From the NCBI RefSeq assembly GCF_000696095.1, contig NZ_BAYX01000010.1:1-64000 (forward strand): a stretch of DNA of 64,000 bases, written 5' to 3'. The position numbers were made by a program, and so were the translations under genes. Below the pieces are notes generated by a model. That model saw only the letters and a list, made by a program, of their open reading frames with translations. It was not told the DNA's origin and searched no databases. Below are positions 44,273-52,828 of this stretch, in pieces; position 1 is the first letter of the stretch; each line of letters starts with the position of its first letter. Source of the stretch: Rhizobium rhizogenes NBRC 13257. GTDB lineage: Bacteria; Pseudomonadota; Alphaproteobacteria; Rhizobiales; Rhizobiaceae.

Positions 44273-45868
44273 TCAGCGGTTGTCGGCAAGGATCATCTCG
44301 GCGGCTTTTTCGGCAATCATGATGGTCGGCGAGTTGGTGTTGCCCGACGTGATTGACGGCATCACCGAGGCATCGGCGATCCGGAGCCTTGCCAGCGCCC
44401 GGAACCGCAAGCGCGGATCGACTACGCTCAGCGGATCGCCGCCCATGCGGCAGGTGCCGACCGGATGAAAGATCGTCGTGCCGATATCGCCGGCGGCGCG
44501 ATCGAGATCGGCATCGGTCTGATAGGACGGGCCGGGCTTGAACTCTTCCGGCCGAAACCTGGCGAAAGACGGCTGCGCCACGATCCGCCGCGTCAGGCGG
44601 ATGGAGCGCACCGCGATTTCGCGGTCGCGCGATGCCGAGAGATAATTCGGGCTGATCGCCGGCTGCATGGCAAAATCGGGGCTTCGGATATGCACCGAGC
44701 CGCGGCTCTCAGGTCTCAGATTGCAGACGCTGGCGGTGATCGCCGGAAAGGGATGGACGGGATCGCCGAACTTGTCGAGCGAGACCGGCTGCACATGATA
44801 TTGCAGATCCGGCGTTTCCTTGTCCGGGCCGGAACGGGTGAAGATGCCGAGCTGGCTCGGGGCCATCGCCATCGGCCCGGAGCGGCGGACGAGATATTCG
44901 AGCCCGATCGCCGCCTTGCCGAACATCGACGTCGCCTTCTCGTTCAAGGTCGGCACGCCTGTTACCTTATAGGCCATGCGCAGCTGCAGATGATCCTGCA
45001 GGTTCTCGCCGACTGCCTTCACCTCGCGCACCACCTCAATACCGGCCTCGCTCAACACCTCTCCGCGGCCGATGCCGGAGAGTTCGAGGATTTGCGGCGA
45101 GCCGATCGACCCGGCCGACAAGACCGTCTCCCTGGTCGCATAGGCGCGCTTCGCCACCCCGTCATGCTGGAATTCGACGCCGGTAACGGCATCGCCCTCG
45201 ATGATGAGGCGGCGCACCTGTGCCTTGGTGAGGACGCTGAGATTGCCTTGCTTTAACGCTGGCCGCAGGAAGGCTTTCGACGTGTTCCAGCGGATGCCGG
45301 AGCGCTGGTTGACATCGAAATAGCCGGAGCCTTCATTATCGCCGCGATTGAAATCCGCGGTTTCCGGAATGCCGGCTTCTCGCGCCGCCGCCTGGAAGGC
45401 ATCGAGCACGGCCCAGCGTACGCGGGCCTTTTCGACCCGCCATTCGCCGCCGGCGCCGTGCATCTCGTCCTTGCCCCTGTGGTGATCCTCGGACTTCACG
45501 AAATAGGGGAGAACATCATCCCAGCCCCAGCCGGCACAGCCGAGCTGCCGCCAGAGGTCGTAGTCTCGCGCCTGCCCGCGCATATAGATCATGCCGTTGA
45601 TCGAGGAGCAGCCGCCGAGCACCTTTCCGCGCGGATAGTTCAGCGCGCGGCCGTTCAGCCCTTCTTCCGGAGTGGTAGTAAAGCACCAGTCGGTGCGGGG
45701 ATTGTTGATGCAATAGAGGTAGCCGACCGGAATGTGGATCCAGTGGTAATTGTCACTGCCCCCTGCCTCCAGCAGGAGCACCCTGGTGTTGCGATCCGCC
45801 GACAGCCGGTTAGCCAGCACGCAGCCGGCACTGCCGGCACCGATGATGATGTAGTCGAAACGATCCAT
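44273..45868 (-). CDS. GMC-family FAD-dependent alcohol oxidoreductase
   Basis: 531 residues. The FAD-binding motif is DYIIIGAGSAGCVLANRLS, followed by GKVLGGCSSINGMIYMRGQA and the C-terminal active-site His region TTIFHPVGTCRMGGDP. Family members include choline dehydrogenase and alkanol dehydrogenases; the substrate here is unknown. It lies 11 bp after livM and 39 bp before the hydrolase gene, so it is probably part of the pathway served by the transporter. Confidence 0.9.
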   Translation of the reverse strand: MDRFDYIIIGAGSAGCVLANRLSADRNTRVLLLEAGGSDNYHWIHIPVGYLYCINNPRTDWCFTTTPEEGLNGRALNYPRGKVLGGCSSINGMIYMRGQARDYDLWRQLGCAGWGWDDVLPYFVKSEDHHRGKDEMHGAGGEWRVEKARVRWAVLDAFQAAAREAGIPETADFNRGDNEGSGYFDVNQRSGIRWNTSKAFLRPALKQGNLSVLTKAQVRRLIIEGDAVTGVEFQHDGVAKRAYATRETVLSAGSIGSPQILELSGIGRGEVLSEAGIEVVREVKAVGENLQDHLQLRMAYKVTGVPTLNEKATSMFGKAAIGLEYLVRRSGPMAMAPSQLGIFTRSGPDKETPDLQYHVQPVSLDKFGDPVHPFPAITASVCNLRPESRGSVHIRSPDFAMQPAISPNYLSASRDREIAVRSIRLTRRIVAQPSFARFRPEEFKPGPSYQTDADLDRAAGDIGTTIFHPVGTCRMGGDPLSVVDPRLRFRALARLRIADASVMPSITSGNTNSPTIMIAEKAAEMILADNR

Positions 45869-45879
45869 GTTCTGCCAGC

Positions 45880-46863
45880 TTACCGTCGGTACTCAAACCC
45901 AAGCTTCCGTCCCAGCCGCGATGCATAGAACTCGCCGATGATGCCACGGCGGAAGAGCAGGACGCAGACCATGAAGACGATGCCGGTGATGATGGTGACG
46001 GGGAAATCCGAGGTGGCGAGATAGTTTTCCAGCGTCGCCACCAGGCCGGCGCCGAAGAGCGGGCCGATCAAGGTGCCGATGCCGCCGAGGAGCGTCATGA
46101 GGATCACCTCGCCGGACATCTGCCAGGCGACGTCGGTGAGCGTCGCGAACTGGAAGACCAGCGCCTTGACCGCGCCGGCGAGCCCGGCCAGCGCCGCCGA
46201 CATGACGAAGGCGCCGAGCTTGTAGCGCGCTACGGAATAACCAAGCGAAATCGCCCGCTGCTCGTTTTCACGGATCGATTTCAGGATCATGCCGAAGGGT
46301 GAATTGATGAAGCGCCAAATGATCAGCACGCCGATGATGAACACCGCCAGCACGAAGTAATACATGTTGAACGCGTTGTTCAAATCGAGAATGCCTAGGA
46401 GATAGCCGCGCGGCACCGACTGGATGCCGTCCTCGCCCTTGGTGAACTCCGCCTGCAGGCAGAAGAAATAGAACATGTAGGAGAGCGCCAGGGTGATCAT
46501 GGAGAAATAGATGCCCTGGCGGCGGATGGCGACGAAACCCATGATCAGGCCGAGCAGCGCCGCGCCGCCGACGCCGATCAATATGCCAAGTTCCGGCGGC
46601 AGGCCCCATTCCTTCACCGCATGCGCGGTGAAATAGGCAGCGCCGCCGAAAAAGGTCGCATGGCCGAAGGACAGCAGCCCGGTATAGCCGAGCAGCAGGT
46701 TGAAGGCGCAGGCAAACAACGCGAAGCAGAGCACCTTCATGACGAAGATGGGATAGATGAAGAACGGCACCCAGATCAGAACGACGAGGCCGGCGACCAG
46801 CAGCAGCTTTTGCACTGTCAATGCCGGGCGTGTGCTGGATTTGGGCGAGGTGATATCGGTCAT
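45880..46863 (-). CDS. livM: Liv-type ABC transporter permease LivM
   Basis: 327 residues with about eight to ten membrane helices. The family region is NLLLGYTGLLSFGHATFFGG, and the permease-ATPase coupling part is ILKSIRENEQRAISLGYSVA. GTG 46869 overlaps the livH stop and could be used instead of ATG 46863. It forms the channel with LivH for a branched-chain-amino-acid-like substrate. Confidence 0.93.
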   Translation of the reverse strand: MTDITSPKSSTRPALTVQKLLLVAGLVVLIWVPFFIYPIFVMKVLCFALFACAFNLLLGYTGLLSFGHATFFGGAAYFTAHAVKEWGLPPELGILIGVGGAALLGLIMGFVAIRRQGIYFSMITLALSYMFYFFCLQAEFTKGEDGIQSVPRGYLLGILDLNNAFNMYYFVLAVFIIGVLIIWRFINSPFGMILKSIRENEQRAISLGYSVARYKLGAFVMSAALAGLAGAVKALVFQFATLTDVAWQMSGEVILMTLLGGIGTLIGPLFGAGLVATLENYLATSDFPVTIITGIVFMVCVLLFRRGIIGEFYASRLGRKLGFEYRR

Positions 46864-46865
46864 TG

Positions 46866-47753
46866 TCACACATCCCGGCCAAAGAGGCCCGCGGGCCTGA
46901 GGAGCAGCACGATCGCCATGATCACGAAGATGACGATATTAGAGGCTTCCGGATAGAAGACCTTGGTCAGGCCCTCGGCAACCCCCAGCATATAGCCGGT
47001 GACGATGGCGCCCATGATCGAGCCCATGCCGCCAACGACCACGACGGCAAAGACGATGATGATCATGTTCGATCCCATCAGCGGCGAGACCTGGTAGATG
47101 GGTGCCGCCAGCACGCCGGCAAAAGCCGCAAGCGCCACACCGAAACCATAGGTCAGCGTCAGAAGCACCGGGACGTTGACGCCGAAGACCTGCACGAGCA
47201 CCGAATTTTCCGTCGCGGCGCGCAGATAAGCGCCGAGCTTGGTCTTTTCGATCAGCAGCCAGGTGCCGATGCAGACCACGAGCGAGGCGACGACCACCCA
47301 GCCGCGATAGACCGGCAGGAACATGAAACCGATGTTCTTCGCGCCTGCGAGCGCCGACGGCACCGCATAGGGCTGGCCCGAGGAGCCATAGAGATAGCGG
47401 AAGGTGCCCTCGATGGTCAGCGCCATGCCGAAGGTGAAGAGCAGGCCGTAAAGCGGATCGATCGTGTAGAGCTGCCGCAGGCATAGCCGCTCGACCACAG
47501 CGCCGAACAGGCCAACAATCAGCGGCGCCAGCACCAGCACCGGCCAGTAACCGATGCCGGCATAGGCAAGCAGCAGATAGGCGGTGAAGGCGCCGAGCAT
47601 GTAGAAGGCGCCATGGGCGAAATTGATCACCCGGAGCATACCGAAGATGATCGCGAGCCCGAGGCTCAGAAGCGCATAGAAGGAGCCGTTGATCAGCCCG
47701 ATCAACAATTGGCCGAGAAGCGCCTGGAGTGGAATGCCGAATATCGTGGTCAT
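46866..47753 (-). CDS. livH: Liv-type ABC transporter permease LivH
   Basis: 295 residues from ATG 47753; upstream residues of the longer frame do not fit the family. Landmarks are LINGSFYALLSLGLAIIFGM, RVINFAHGAFYMLGAF and the C-terminal AIVTGYMLGVAEGL. It starts four bases after livF and is followed two bases later by livM. Confidence 0.93.
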   Translation of the reverse strand: MTTIFGIPLQALLGQLLIGLINGSFYALLSLGLAIIFGMLRVINFAHGAFYMLGAFTAYLLLAYAGIGYWPVLVLAPLIVGLFGAVVERLCLRQLYTIDPLYGLLFTFGMALTIEGTFRYLYGSSGQPYAVPSALAGAKNIGFMFLPVYRGWVVVASLVVCIGTWLLIEKTKLGAYLRAATENSVLVQVFGVNVPVLLTLTYGFGVALAAFAGVLAAPIYQVSPLMGSNMIIIVFAVVVVGGMGSIMGAIVTGYMLGVAEGLTKVFYPEASNIVIFVIMAIVLLLRPAGLFGRDV

Positions 47754-47757
47754 GGCG

Positions 47758-48459
47758 TCAAACCCCCAGAACCTTGTGCAGCATGCCCATCCGTTCCGGC
47801 AATTCGCCGACCGGAAATTCCGCAACCATCTGGCCGTGATCCATCAGATAGAAGCGATCGGCAATGCGGCTCGCGAAGCGGAAGTTCTGCTCGACCAGAA
47901 GAATGGTCATGCCGCGCTCCCGCAACTTCCTCAGCACCTCGCCGATGCGCTGGACGATGACGGGGGCGAGCCCTTCCGTCGGTTCATCAAGCAGCAGCAT
48001 GCGGACGCCGGTGCGTAGGATGCGGGCCATGGCGAGCATCTGCTGCTCCCCGCCGGAAAGCTTGGTGCCGGGGCTGTTGCGGCGTTCGTGCAGATTGGGA
48101 AACAGCTCGAAAATCTCGTCCACGGTCATACCGCCCGCAGCCACCACCGGCGGCAGCATCAGGTTTTCGTGGACGGTGAGCGTCGAGAAGATGCCACGCT
48201 CCTCCGGCACGAAGCCGATGCCCTTATGCGCCGTCTTGTGCAGCGGCACCTGCATCATGTCGGCGCCGGCAAAGGCGATCCTGCCCTTGCGCGCCCGGAC
48301 GATGCCGACGATGGTGCGCAGCGTCGTCGTCTTGCCGACGCCATTGCGGCCGAGAATAGTGATAGTCTCGCCCTCGGCGACATTCATGTCGACGCCGTGC
48401 AATATGTGGCTTTCGCCATACCAGGCGTTGAGGCCCTGGACTTCGAGCAGTGCTGCCAT
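47758..48459 (-). CDS. livF: Liv-type ABC transporter ATPase LivF
   Basis: 233 residues. Walker A is GRNGVGKTTTL, the signature is LSGGEQQMLAMARIL, and Walker B is MLLLDEPTEGLAP, followed by the switch His region. The GFVPEERGIF segment is typical of LivF. It works as a heterodimer with LivG and lies two bases after it. Confidence 0.94.
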   Translation of the reverse strand: MAALLEVQGLNAWYGESHILHGVDMNVAEGETITILGRNGVGKTTTLRTIVGIVRARKGRIAFAGADMMQVPLHKTAHKGIGFVPEERGIFSTLTVHENLMLPPVVAAGGMTVDEIFELFPNLHERRNSPGTKLSGGEQQMLAMARILRTGVRMLLLDEPTEGLAPVIVQRIGEVLRKLRERGMTILLVEQNFRFASRIADRFYLMDHGQMVAEFPVGELPERMGMLHKVLGV

Positions 48460-48461
48460 CG

Positions 48462-49244
48462 TCAGTCCTCCTCCGTGCCCATATAGGCCTCGCGGACGCG
48501 CGGGTCCTGGCTGACCGTGGCGTAATCGCCGGCGGCAAGGATCTCGCCGCGCTGCAGCACCGTGACATGGTGGCAGATATTGGCGACGACGGAGAGATTG
48601 TGCTCGACCATCAGCACCGCGCGGGTACGCGCCACCTCGCGGATGATGGCGGAGACGGTGTTGACGTCCTCCAGCCCCATGCCGGCCATCGGCTCGTCGA
48701 GCAACAGCACCTTCGGATCGAGCGCCAGCGTCGTTGCGATCTCCAGCACGCGCTTGCGGCCATAGGAGAGATCGGCGGCGACGGCATCGCGCTCCTTCGT
48801 CAGGCCGACGGCCGCGAGCAGTTGCTCGGCGCGGTCGTCAAGGCTCGCCAGTGCCGAGACCGGCAGCCAGAATTGATGCGCCAGATTGTTCGACCGCTGC
48901 AAGGCGACACGGACATTGTCGAGCACGGTCAGATGCGGAAAGACGGCAGAGATCTGGAAGGAGCGCACCAGTCCCATGCGCGCCACCTTGTCCGGCTTCG
49001 TTCGGGTGATATCGGTGCCAAGCAGGGTGATAGTGCCATGCGTCGGCTGCAGGAACTTGGTGAGCAGGTTGAACACCGTCGTCTTGCCGGCGCCGTTCGG
49101 ACCGATGAGGGCGTGGACGCTGGCATCATGCACGTCGAGATCGACATTCTTGACGGCCGTGAAGCCGCCGAAATCGCGGCGAAGACCACGGGCGGACAAG
49201 ACCACCCGTGGCACTTCCTGTTGCTTTGTCGCGGGTATCGCCAT
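48462..49244 (-). CDS. livG: Liv-type ABC transporter ATPase LivG
   Basis: 260 residues. Walker A is GPNGAGKTTVFNLL, the signature LSYGRKRVLEIATTLA and Walker B VLLLDEPMAGMG, followed by the Liv-specific C-terminal YATVSQDPRVREAYMG. It begins 16 bp after the binding-protein gene. Confidence 0.94.
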   Translation of the reverse strand: MAIPATKQQEVPRVVLSARGLRRDFGGFTAVKNVDLDVHDASVHALIGPNGAGKTTVFNLLTKFLQPTHGTITLLGTDITRTKPDKVARMGLVRSFQISAVFPHLTVLDNVRVALQRSNNLAHQFWLPVSALASLDDRAEQLLAAVGLTKERDAVAADLSYGRKRVLEIATTLALDPKVLLLDEPMAGMGLEDVNTVSAIIREVARTRAVLMVEHNLSVVANICHHVTVLQRGEILAAGDYATVSQDPRVREAYMGTEED

Positions 49245-49260
49245 CAGGTCGCCCGCGTTG

Positions 49261-50469
49261 TCATGGCTTGACCAGATCGCAGCCGCTCTTGGCCGGATCG
49301 ATATAGGCTTCCTTGCCGGGAATGGTCGCCAGCACGTTGTAGTAGTCCCACGGCTCCTTACTCTCTTCGGGTTTCTTGACCTGAAGGAGATACATGTCGT
49401 GGATCATGCGGCCATTCGCGCCGACCGTGCCTCCGCGTCCGAAGACGTCATCGACCGGCATTTCGTGCAGCTCCTTGGCAACCGCTTCGGTGTCGTCGGT
49501 GCCGGCCTTCTGCACAGCCTTCAGATATTGCAGCACGGCGGAATAGGTGCCGGCATGGATCATGTTCGGCATCTTGCCGGTGCGGGCAAAGAAGCGCTTG
49601 CCGAATTCGCGGCTCTTGTCGTCGAGGTTCCAGTAATAGCCCTCGGTCAGCGTCAGCCCCTGCGCCGCCTGCAAGCCGAGGCCATGGACTTCGGCGAGCG
49701 TGAAGAGCAGCGCCGCCAGATGCTGACCGCCCTGGGTGATGCCGAATTCCGACGCCTGCTTGATGGCGTTCGCCGTGTCGAGGCCGGCATTGGCAAGACC
49801 GATGACCTTGGCGCCGGACGATTGCGCCTGCAGCAGGAAGGACGAGAAATCGTTGGTCGAGAGCGGATGGCGCACCGAACCGAGGATCTTGCCGCCGCTT
49901 GCCTTGACGTAATCCCCGGTCTGCTGCTCCAGCGAATAGCCGAAGGCATAGTCGGCGGTCAGGAAGAACCAGGTATCTCCCCCCTGCTTGACCAGAGCAC
50001 CGCCGGTGCCGACGGCCAGCGCATGCGTGTCATAGGCCCAGTGAAAGCCATAGGGCGAGCACTGCTTACCGGTGAGATCCGTCGTCGCCGCGCCGGTGAC
50101 GATATCGATCTTCTTCTTTTCCTTGGCGACGGCCTGCACGGCGAGCGCCACCGACGAGGTCGTCAGCTCCATGATGGCATCGACCTTATCCTGGTCATAC
50201 CATTGCCTGGCGATGTTGGAGGCGATGTCCGGCTTGTTCTGGTGATCGGCATTGATGATCTCGATCGGCACGCCCAGCACCTTGCCGCCGAAATCCTCCG
50301 CAGCCATCTTGGCCGCTTCCACCGAGGACTTGCCGCCGAAGTCGGCATAGACGCCCGACTGGTCGTTCAGAATACCGATCTTCACCACACCGTCGGACGC
50401 ACCAGCCGCGAAGGCCGCGGTGCCGGATGCAAGCAGAAGTGCCAGGGATGCAATGAGACTCTTTCGCAT
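49261..50469 (-). CDS. Periplasmic substrate-binding protein of the Liv-type transporter
   Basis: 402 residues from ATG 50469, with GGGAGGAGAGG upstream; the start gives a clear signal peptide ending AAFAAG. The mature part is a type I periplasmic binding protein (VVKIGILNDQSGVYADFGG, TWFFLTADYAFGYSLEQQTG). The ligand is not predictable and need not be leucine, isoleucine or valine. It is the first gene of the operon and is likely the most expressed. Confidence 0.9.
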   Translation of the reverse strand: MRKSLIASLALLLASGTAAFAAGASDGVVKIGILNDQSGVYADFGGKSSVEAAKMAAEDFGGKVLGVPIEIINADHQNKPDIASNIARQWYDQDKVDAIMELTTSSVALAVQAVAKEKKKIDIVTGAATTDLTGKQCSPYGFHWAYDTHALAVGTGGALVKQGGDTWFFLTADYAFGYSLEQQTGDYVKASGGKILGSVRHPLSTNDFSSFLLQAQSSGAKVIGLANAGLDTANAIKQASEFGITQGGQHLAALLFTLAEVHGLGLQAAQGLTLTEGYYWNLDDKSREFGKRFFARTGKMPNMIHAGTYSAVLQYLKAVQKAGTDDTEAVAKELHEMPVDDVFGRGGTVGANGRMIHDMYLLQVKKPEESKEPWDYYNVLATIPGKEAYIDPAKSGCDLVKP

Positions 50470-50573
50470 ATCCTCTCCTCCCAGAGATTTGGCAAACATG
50501 AATCTGTTCAAAATTGGCGAGCCGTTCTCCTCAAAACGACTTTCCTAACATTCAAGATCACGGAAATCGTGCG

Positions 50574-50607
50574 TTGACGCAAGCGGTGTTTGGAACTAAT
50601 TCCAAAC
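50574..50607 (+). promoter_or_regulatory. Promoter and operator of the LysR gene
   Basis: TTGACG (50574-50579) and TAATTC (50597-50602) are separated by 17 bp. The -10 lies inside the perfect 20-bp palindrome GTTTGGAACTAATTCCAAAC (50588-50607). This looks like a site for autorepression and control of the divergent transporter operon. Confidence 0.6.
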
Positions 50608-50612
50608 AAGGT

Positions 50613-50630
50613 CTGTTCATTTTTGAACAG
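50613..50630. promoter_or_regulatory. Second palindrome in the liv/LysR control region
   Basis: CTGTTCA-TTTT-TGAACAG is a perfect 7-bp inverted repeat, centred 24 bp from the centre of the first palindrome and just before the LysR ribosome site AGGGA. It may be a second operator half or an mRNA hairpin in the leader. Confidence 0.5.
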
Positions 50631-50640
50631 AAGGGAAGAC

Positions 50641-51558
50641 ATGAAGAGCGCGCCGCATTTCACTTGGGACGATCTGCAATTTTTCCTGGCCGTGGCGAGG
50701 ACGGGGCAGCTTTCGACCGCCGCACGGCAATTGCGCAGCAGCCACGCCACCGTCTCACGCCGCATCGACCGGCTGGAATTCGCCTTGAAGGTCAAGCTCT
50801 TCGAGCGCAATCCGCGCGGTTACGTGCTGACAGGCATGGGCCAGCGCTTCATCGACACGGCCGAGCGGATGGAACAGGAAACCGAGCGGCTGCGGGCGGA
50901 CCTGACTGTCGGCTCGGCGGCGCAGCGCGGCGTGGTACGCATCAGCGCGCCGGAAGGTATTTCCAACTTCTTCTTCACCACCATGCTGCCGGAGTTCACC
51001 GCGCGCTATCCGAACATTTCGCTGGAGCTGGTGACGATCCAGCAGATCATGTCGCTGTCGCGCAAGGAAGCCGATATCGTCGTCGTGCTCGACCCGCCGA
51101 AAGCCGGCCCCTACTTCACCGAGAAACTCACCGACTACCATCTGCAGGTTTATGGATCACGGGACTACCTTGCCAACCACCCGCCGGTCGAAAGCCGTAA
51201 CGATCTGCCGGACCATGCCTTCGTCGGCTACATCGAAGACATGATCTTCGCGCCCGGTCTCGATTATCTCGGCGATATCCATCCGCGCATCAAGCCGCAA
51301 TTCCAGAGTTCCAGCATCTTCGCGCAATTGACGGCGACGAAGAACGGGCTTGGGCTCTGCGTATTACCCTACTTCATCGCCTGCCGGCATCCGGATCTTC
51401 AGATGGTGCTGCCGGATGACGTCGACCTGAAGCGTCACTACTGGATCACCTGCCACCGCGACCTGCGCCAGTCGCCGCGTGTGCGTACTGTTATCGATTT
51501 TCTGATGGAAGCAGTGCACCGCAATGCCCCGGCCTTTCTCGGCCACGGATCGGCTTGA
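50641..51558 (+). CDS. LysR-family transcriptional regulator
   Basis: 305 residues from ATG 50641, preceded by AGGGAAGAC. The winged HTH spans residues 8-66 (LQFFLAVARTGQLSTAARQL, SSHATVSRRIDRLE), followed by the effector-binding domain (RGVVRISAPEGISNFFFTTM). It is divergent from the eight-gene transporter/catabolic operon and most likely controls it with a pathway metabolite as inducer. The inducer is unknown. Confidence 0.9.
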   Translation: MKSAPHFTWDDLQFFLAVARTGQLSTAARQLRSSHATVSRRIDRLEFALKVKLFERNPRGYVLTGMGQRFIDTAERMEQETERLRADLTVGSAAQRGVVRISAPEGISNFFFTTMLPEFTARYPNISLELVTIQQIMSLSRKEADIVVVLDPPKAGPYFTEKLTDYHLQVYGSRDYLANHPPVESRNDLPDHAFVGYIEDMIFAPGLDYLGDIHPRIKPQFQSSSIFAQLTATKNGLGLCVLPYFIACRHPDLQMVLPDDVDLKRHYWITCHRDLRQSPRVRTVIDFLMEAVHRNAPAFLGHGSA

Positions 51559-51568
51559 ATATCCGATG

Positions 51569-52603
51569 TCAAAGACTGGGTGCCGCGAACACCTTGCGTA
51601 AGCCGCTAGCATCGAAGCCGGATCTGTCGGCGAGCTGAAGTTCCCATTCCAGCGACGAGCGCACGATCGTCTCCATGCAATTATACTTCGGCGTCCAGCC
51701 CAGTTCGCGATGGGCAAGCGTGGCGTCGGCAACGACGCTGGCGGTATCGCCCGGCCGGCGCGGCGCCATGTGAATCCGGAAGGCACGGCCATGCACGCGC
51801 ATGACCATGTTCAGCACATCCAGCACCGAATAGCCGACGCCATAGCCGCAATTGGCGACAAGCGGCCGGCCGCCATCACGCAGATGCCGGAGCGCCATCA
51901 AATGCGCGTCGACGAGATCGGAGACATGGATATAGTCACGCACGCCGGTACCGTCATGCGTCGGATAGTCGGTGCCGTAGATCTCCACCTGACGGCGGCG
52001 GCCGAGTGCGGCCTCGCAGGCAACCTTGACCAGATGGGTGGCGCCATCGGTCGATTGCCCGGCCCGCCCCTGCGGATCGGCGCCGGCAACGTTGAAATAG
52101 CGCAGCGCCACATAGCGGAAATCATACGCCGTGGCAGCATCACGCAGCATCAGCTCCGACATCAGCTTGGACTGACCGTAGGGCGTTTCTGGCAGGAGGG
52201 GCGCGCTTTCCTTCACCGGTCTATCGGCGGGCTGCGAGCCATAGACTGCGGCGGTGGACGAAAAGACGAAATGGCGAATGCCGGCTCTGATCGCCGCACT
52301 CATCAGGGTGCGTGTCTTGCCGGTATTGTTCTCATAATAGCCAAGCGGGTCTTCGATCGAGGCCGGCACGACCGAGGATCCGGCAAAGTGAATGATGGCG
52401 TCGATATCGTTTTCGGCAAAGATCGTCTGCAACAGGGTTTCATCGGCGGCATCACCAAGATAGAAGCGCGCGGCCGAAGGCACAGCCCAGCGAAAGCCGG
52501 TGGACAGACGGTCGACGACCACGACGTCCTCGCCGGCATCCAGCAATCTCCAGACCATATGGCTGCCGATATAGCCGGCTCCGCCCGTCACCAACACCGT
52601 CAT
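51569..52603 (-). CDS. galE: UDP-glucose 4-epimerase
   Basis: 344 residues from ATG 52603, giving the family start MTVLVTGGAGYIGSHMVWRL. The catalytic motif YGQSK lies in LPETPYGQSKLMSEL, and conserved HFAGSSVVPASIEDPLGYYE and RYFNVAGADPQG follow. It interconverts UDP-glucose and UDP-galactose for surface polysaccharides; exoB is an equivalent rhizobial name. It is a single gene with 11 bp to the convergent LysR gene. Confidence 0.9.
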   Translation of the reverse strand: MTVLVTGGAGYIGSHMVWRLLDAGEDVVVVDRLSTGFRWAVPSAARFYLGDAADETLLQTIFAENDIDAIIHFAGSSVVPASIEDPLGYYENNTGKTRTLMSAAIRAGIRHFVFSSTAAVYGSQPADRPVKESAPLLPETPYGQSKLMSELMLRDAATAYDFRYVALRYFNVAGADPQGRAGQSTDGATHLVKVACEAALGRRRQVEIYGTDYPTHDGTGVRDYIHVSDLVDAHLMALRHLRDGGRPLVANCGYGVGYSVLDVLNMVMRVHGRAFRIHMAPRRPGDTASVVADATLAHRELGWTPKYNCMETIVRSSLEWELQLADRSGFDASGLRKVFAAPSL

Positions 52604-52773
52604 TCTTCGCGTCCCCGCCAAGTCTTAAGCAGGGGATATATGAGGGTTGTATTCGTGCGATTTGATTAAAAGCGCGCGCTGTGGGGGCCGTTAGGAGGGG
52701 AAGTTTGTTGCTATGGTTAGGAGGGGTTTTCCGGGATTGGTGGGATTTTAGTGATCCGGGTCAAACACACAAA

Positions 52774-52797
52774 AAACCCGGCTCAGCGGCCGGGTTT
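52774..52797 (-). terminator. Terminator of the aminotransferase gene
   Basis: A perfect 9-bp stem AAACCCGGC (52774-52782) and GCCGGGTTT (52789-52797) with a 6-base loop runs into a T-run on the minus strand. It lies 32 bp after the aminotransferase stop. Confidence 0.9.
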
Positions 52798-52828
52798 AGT
52801 CAATTCATCTGCCAGCAAGCCTATGGGC

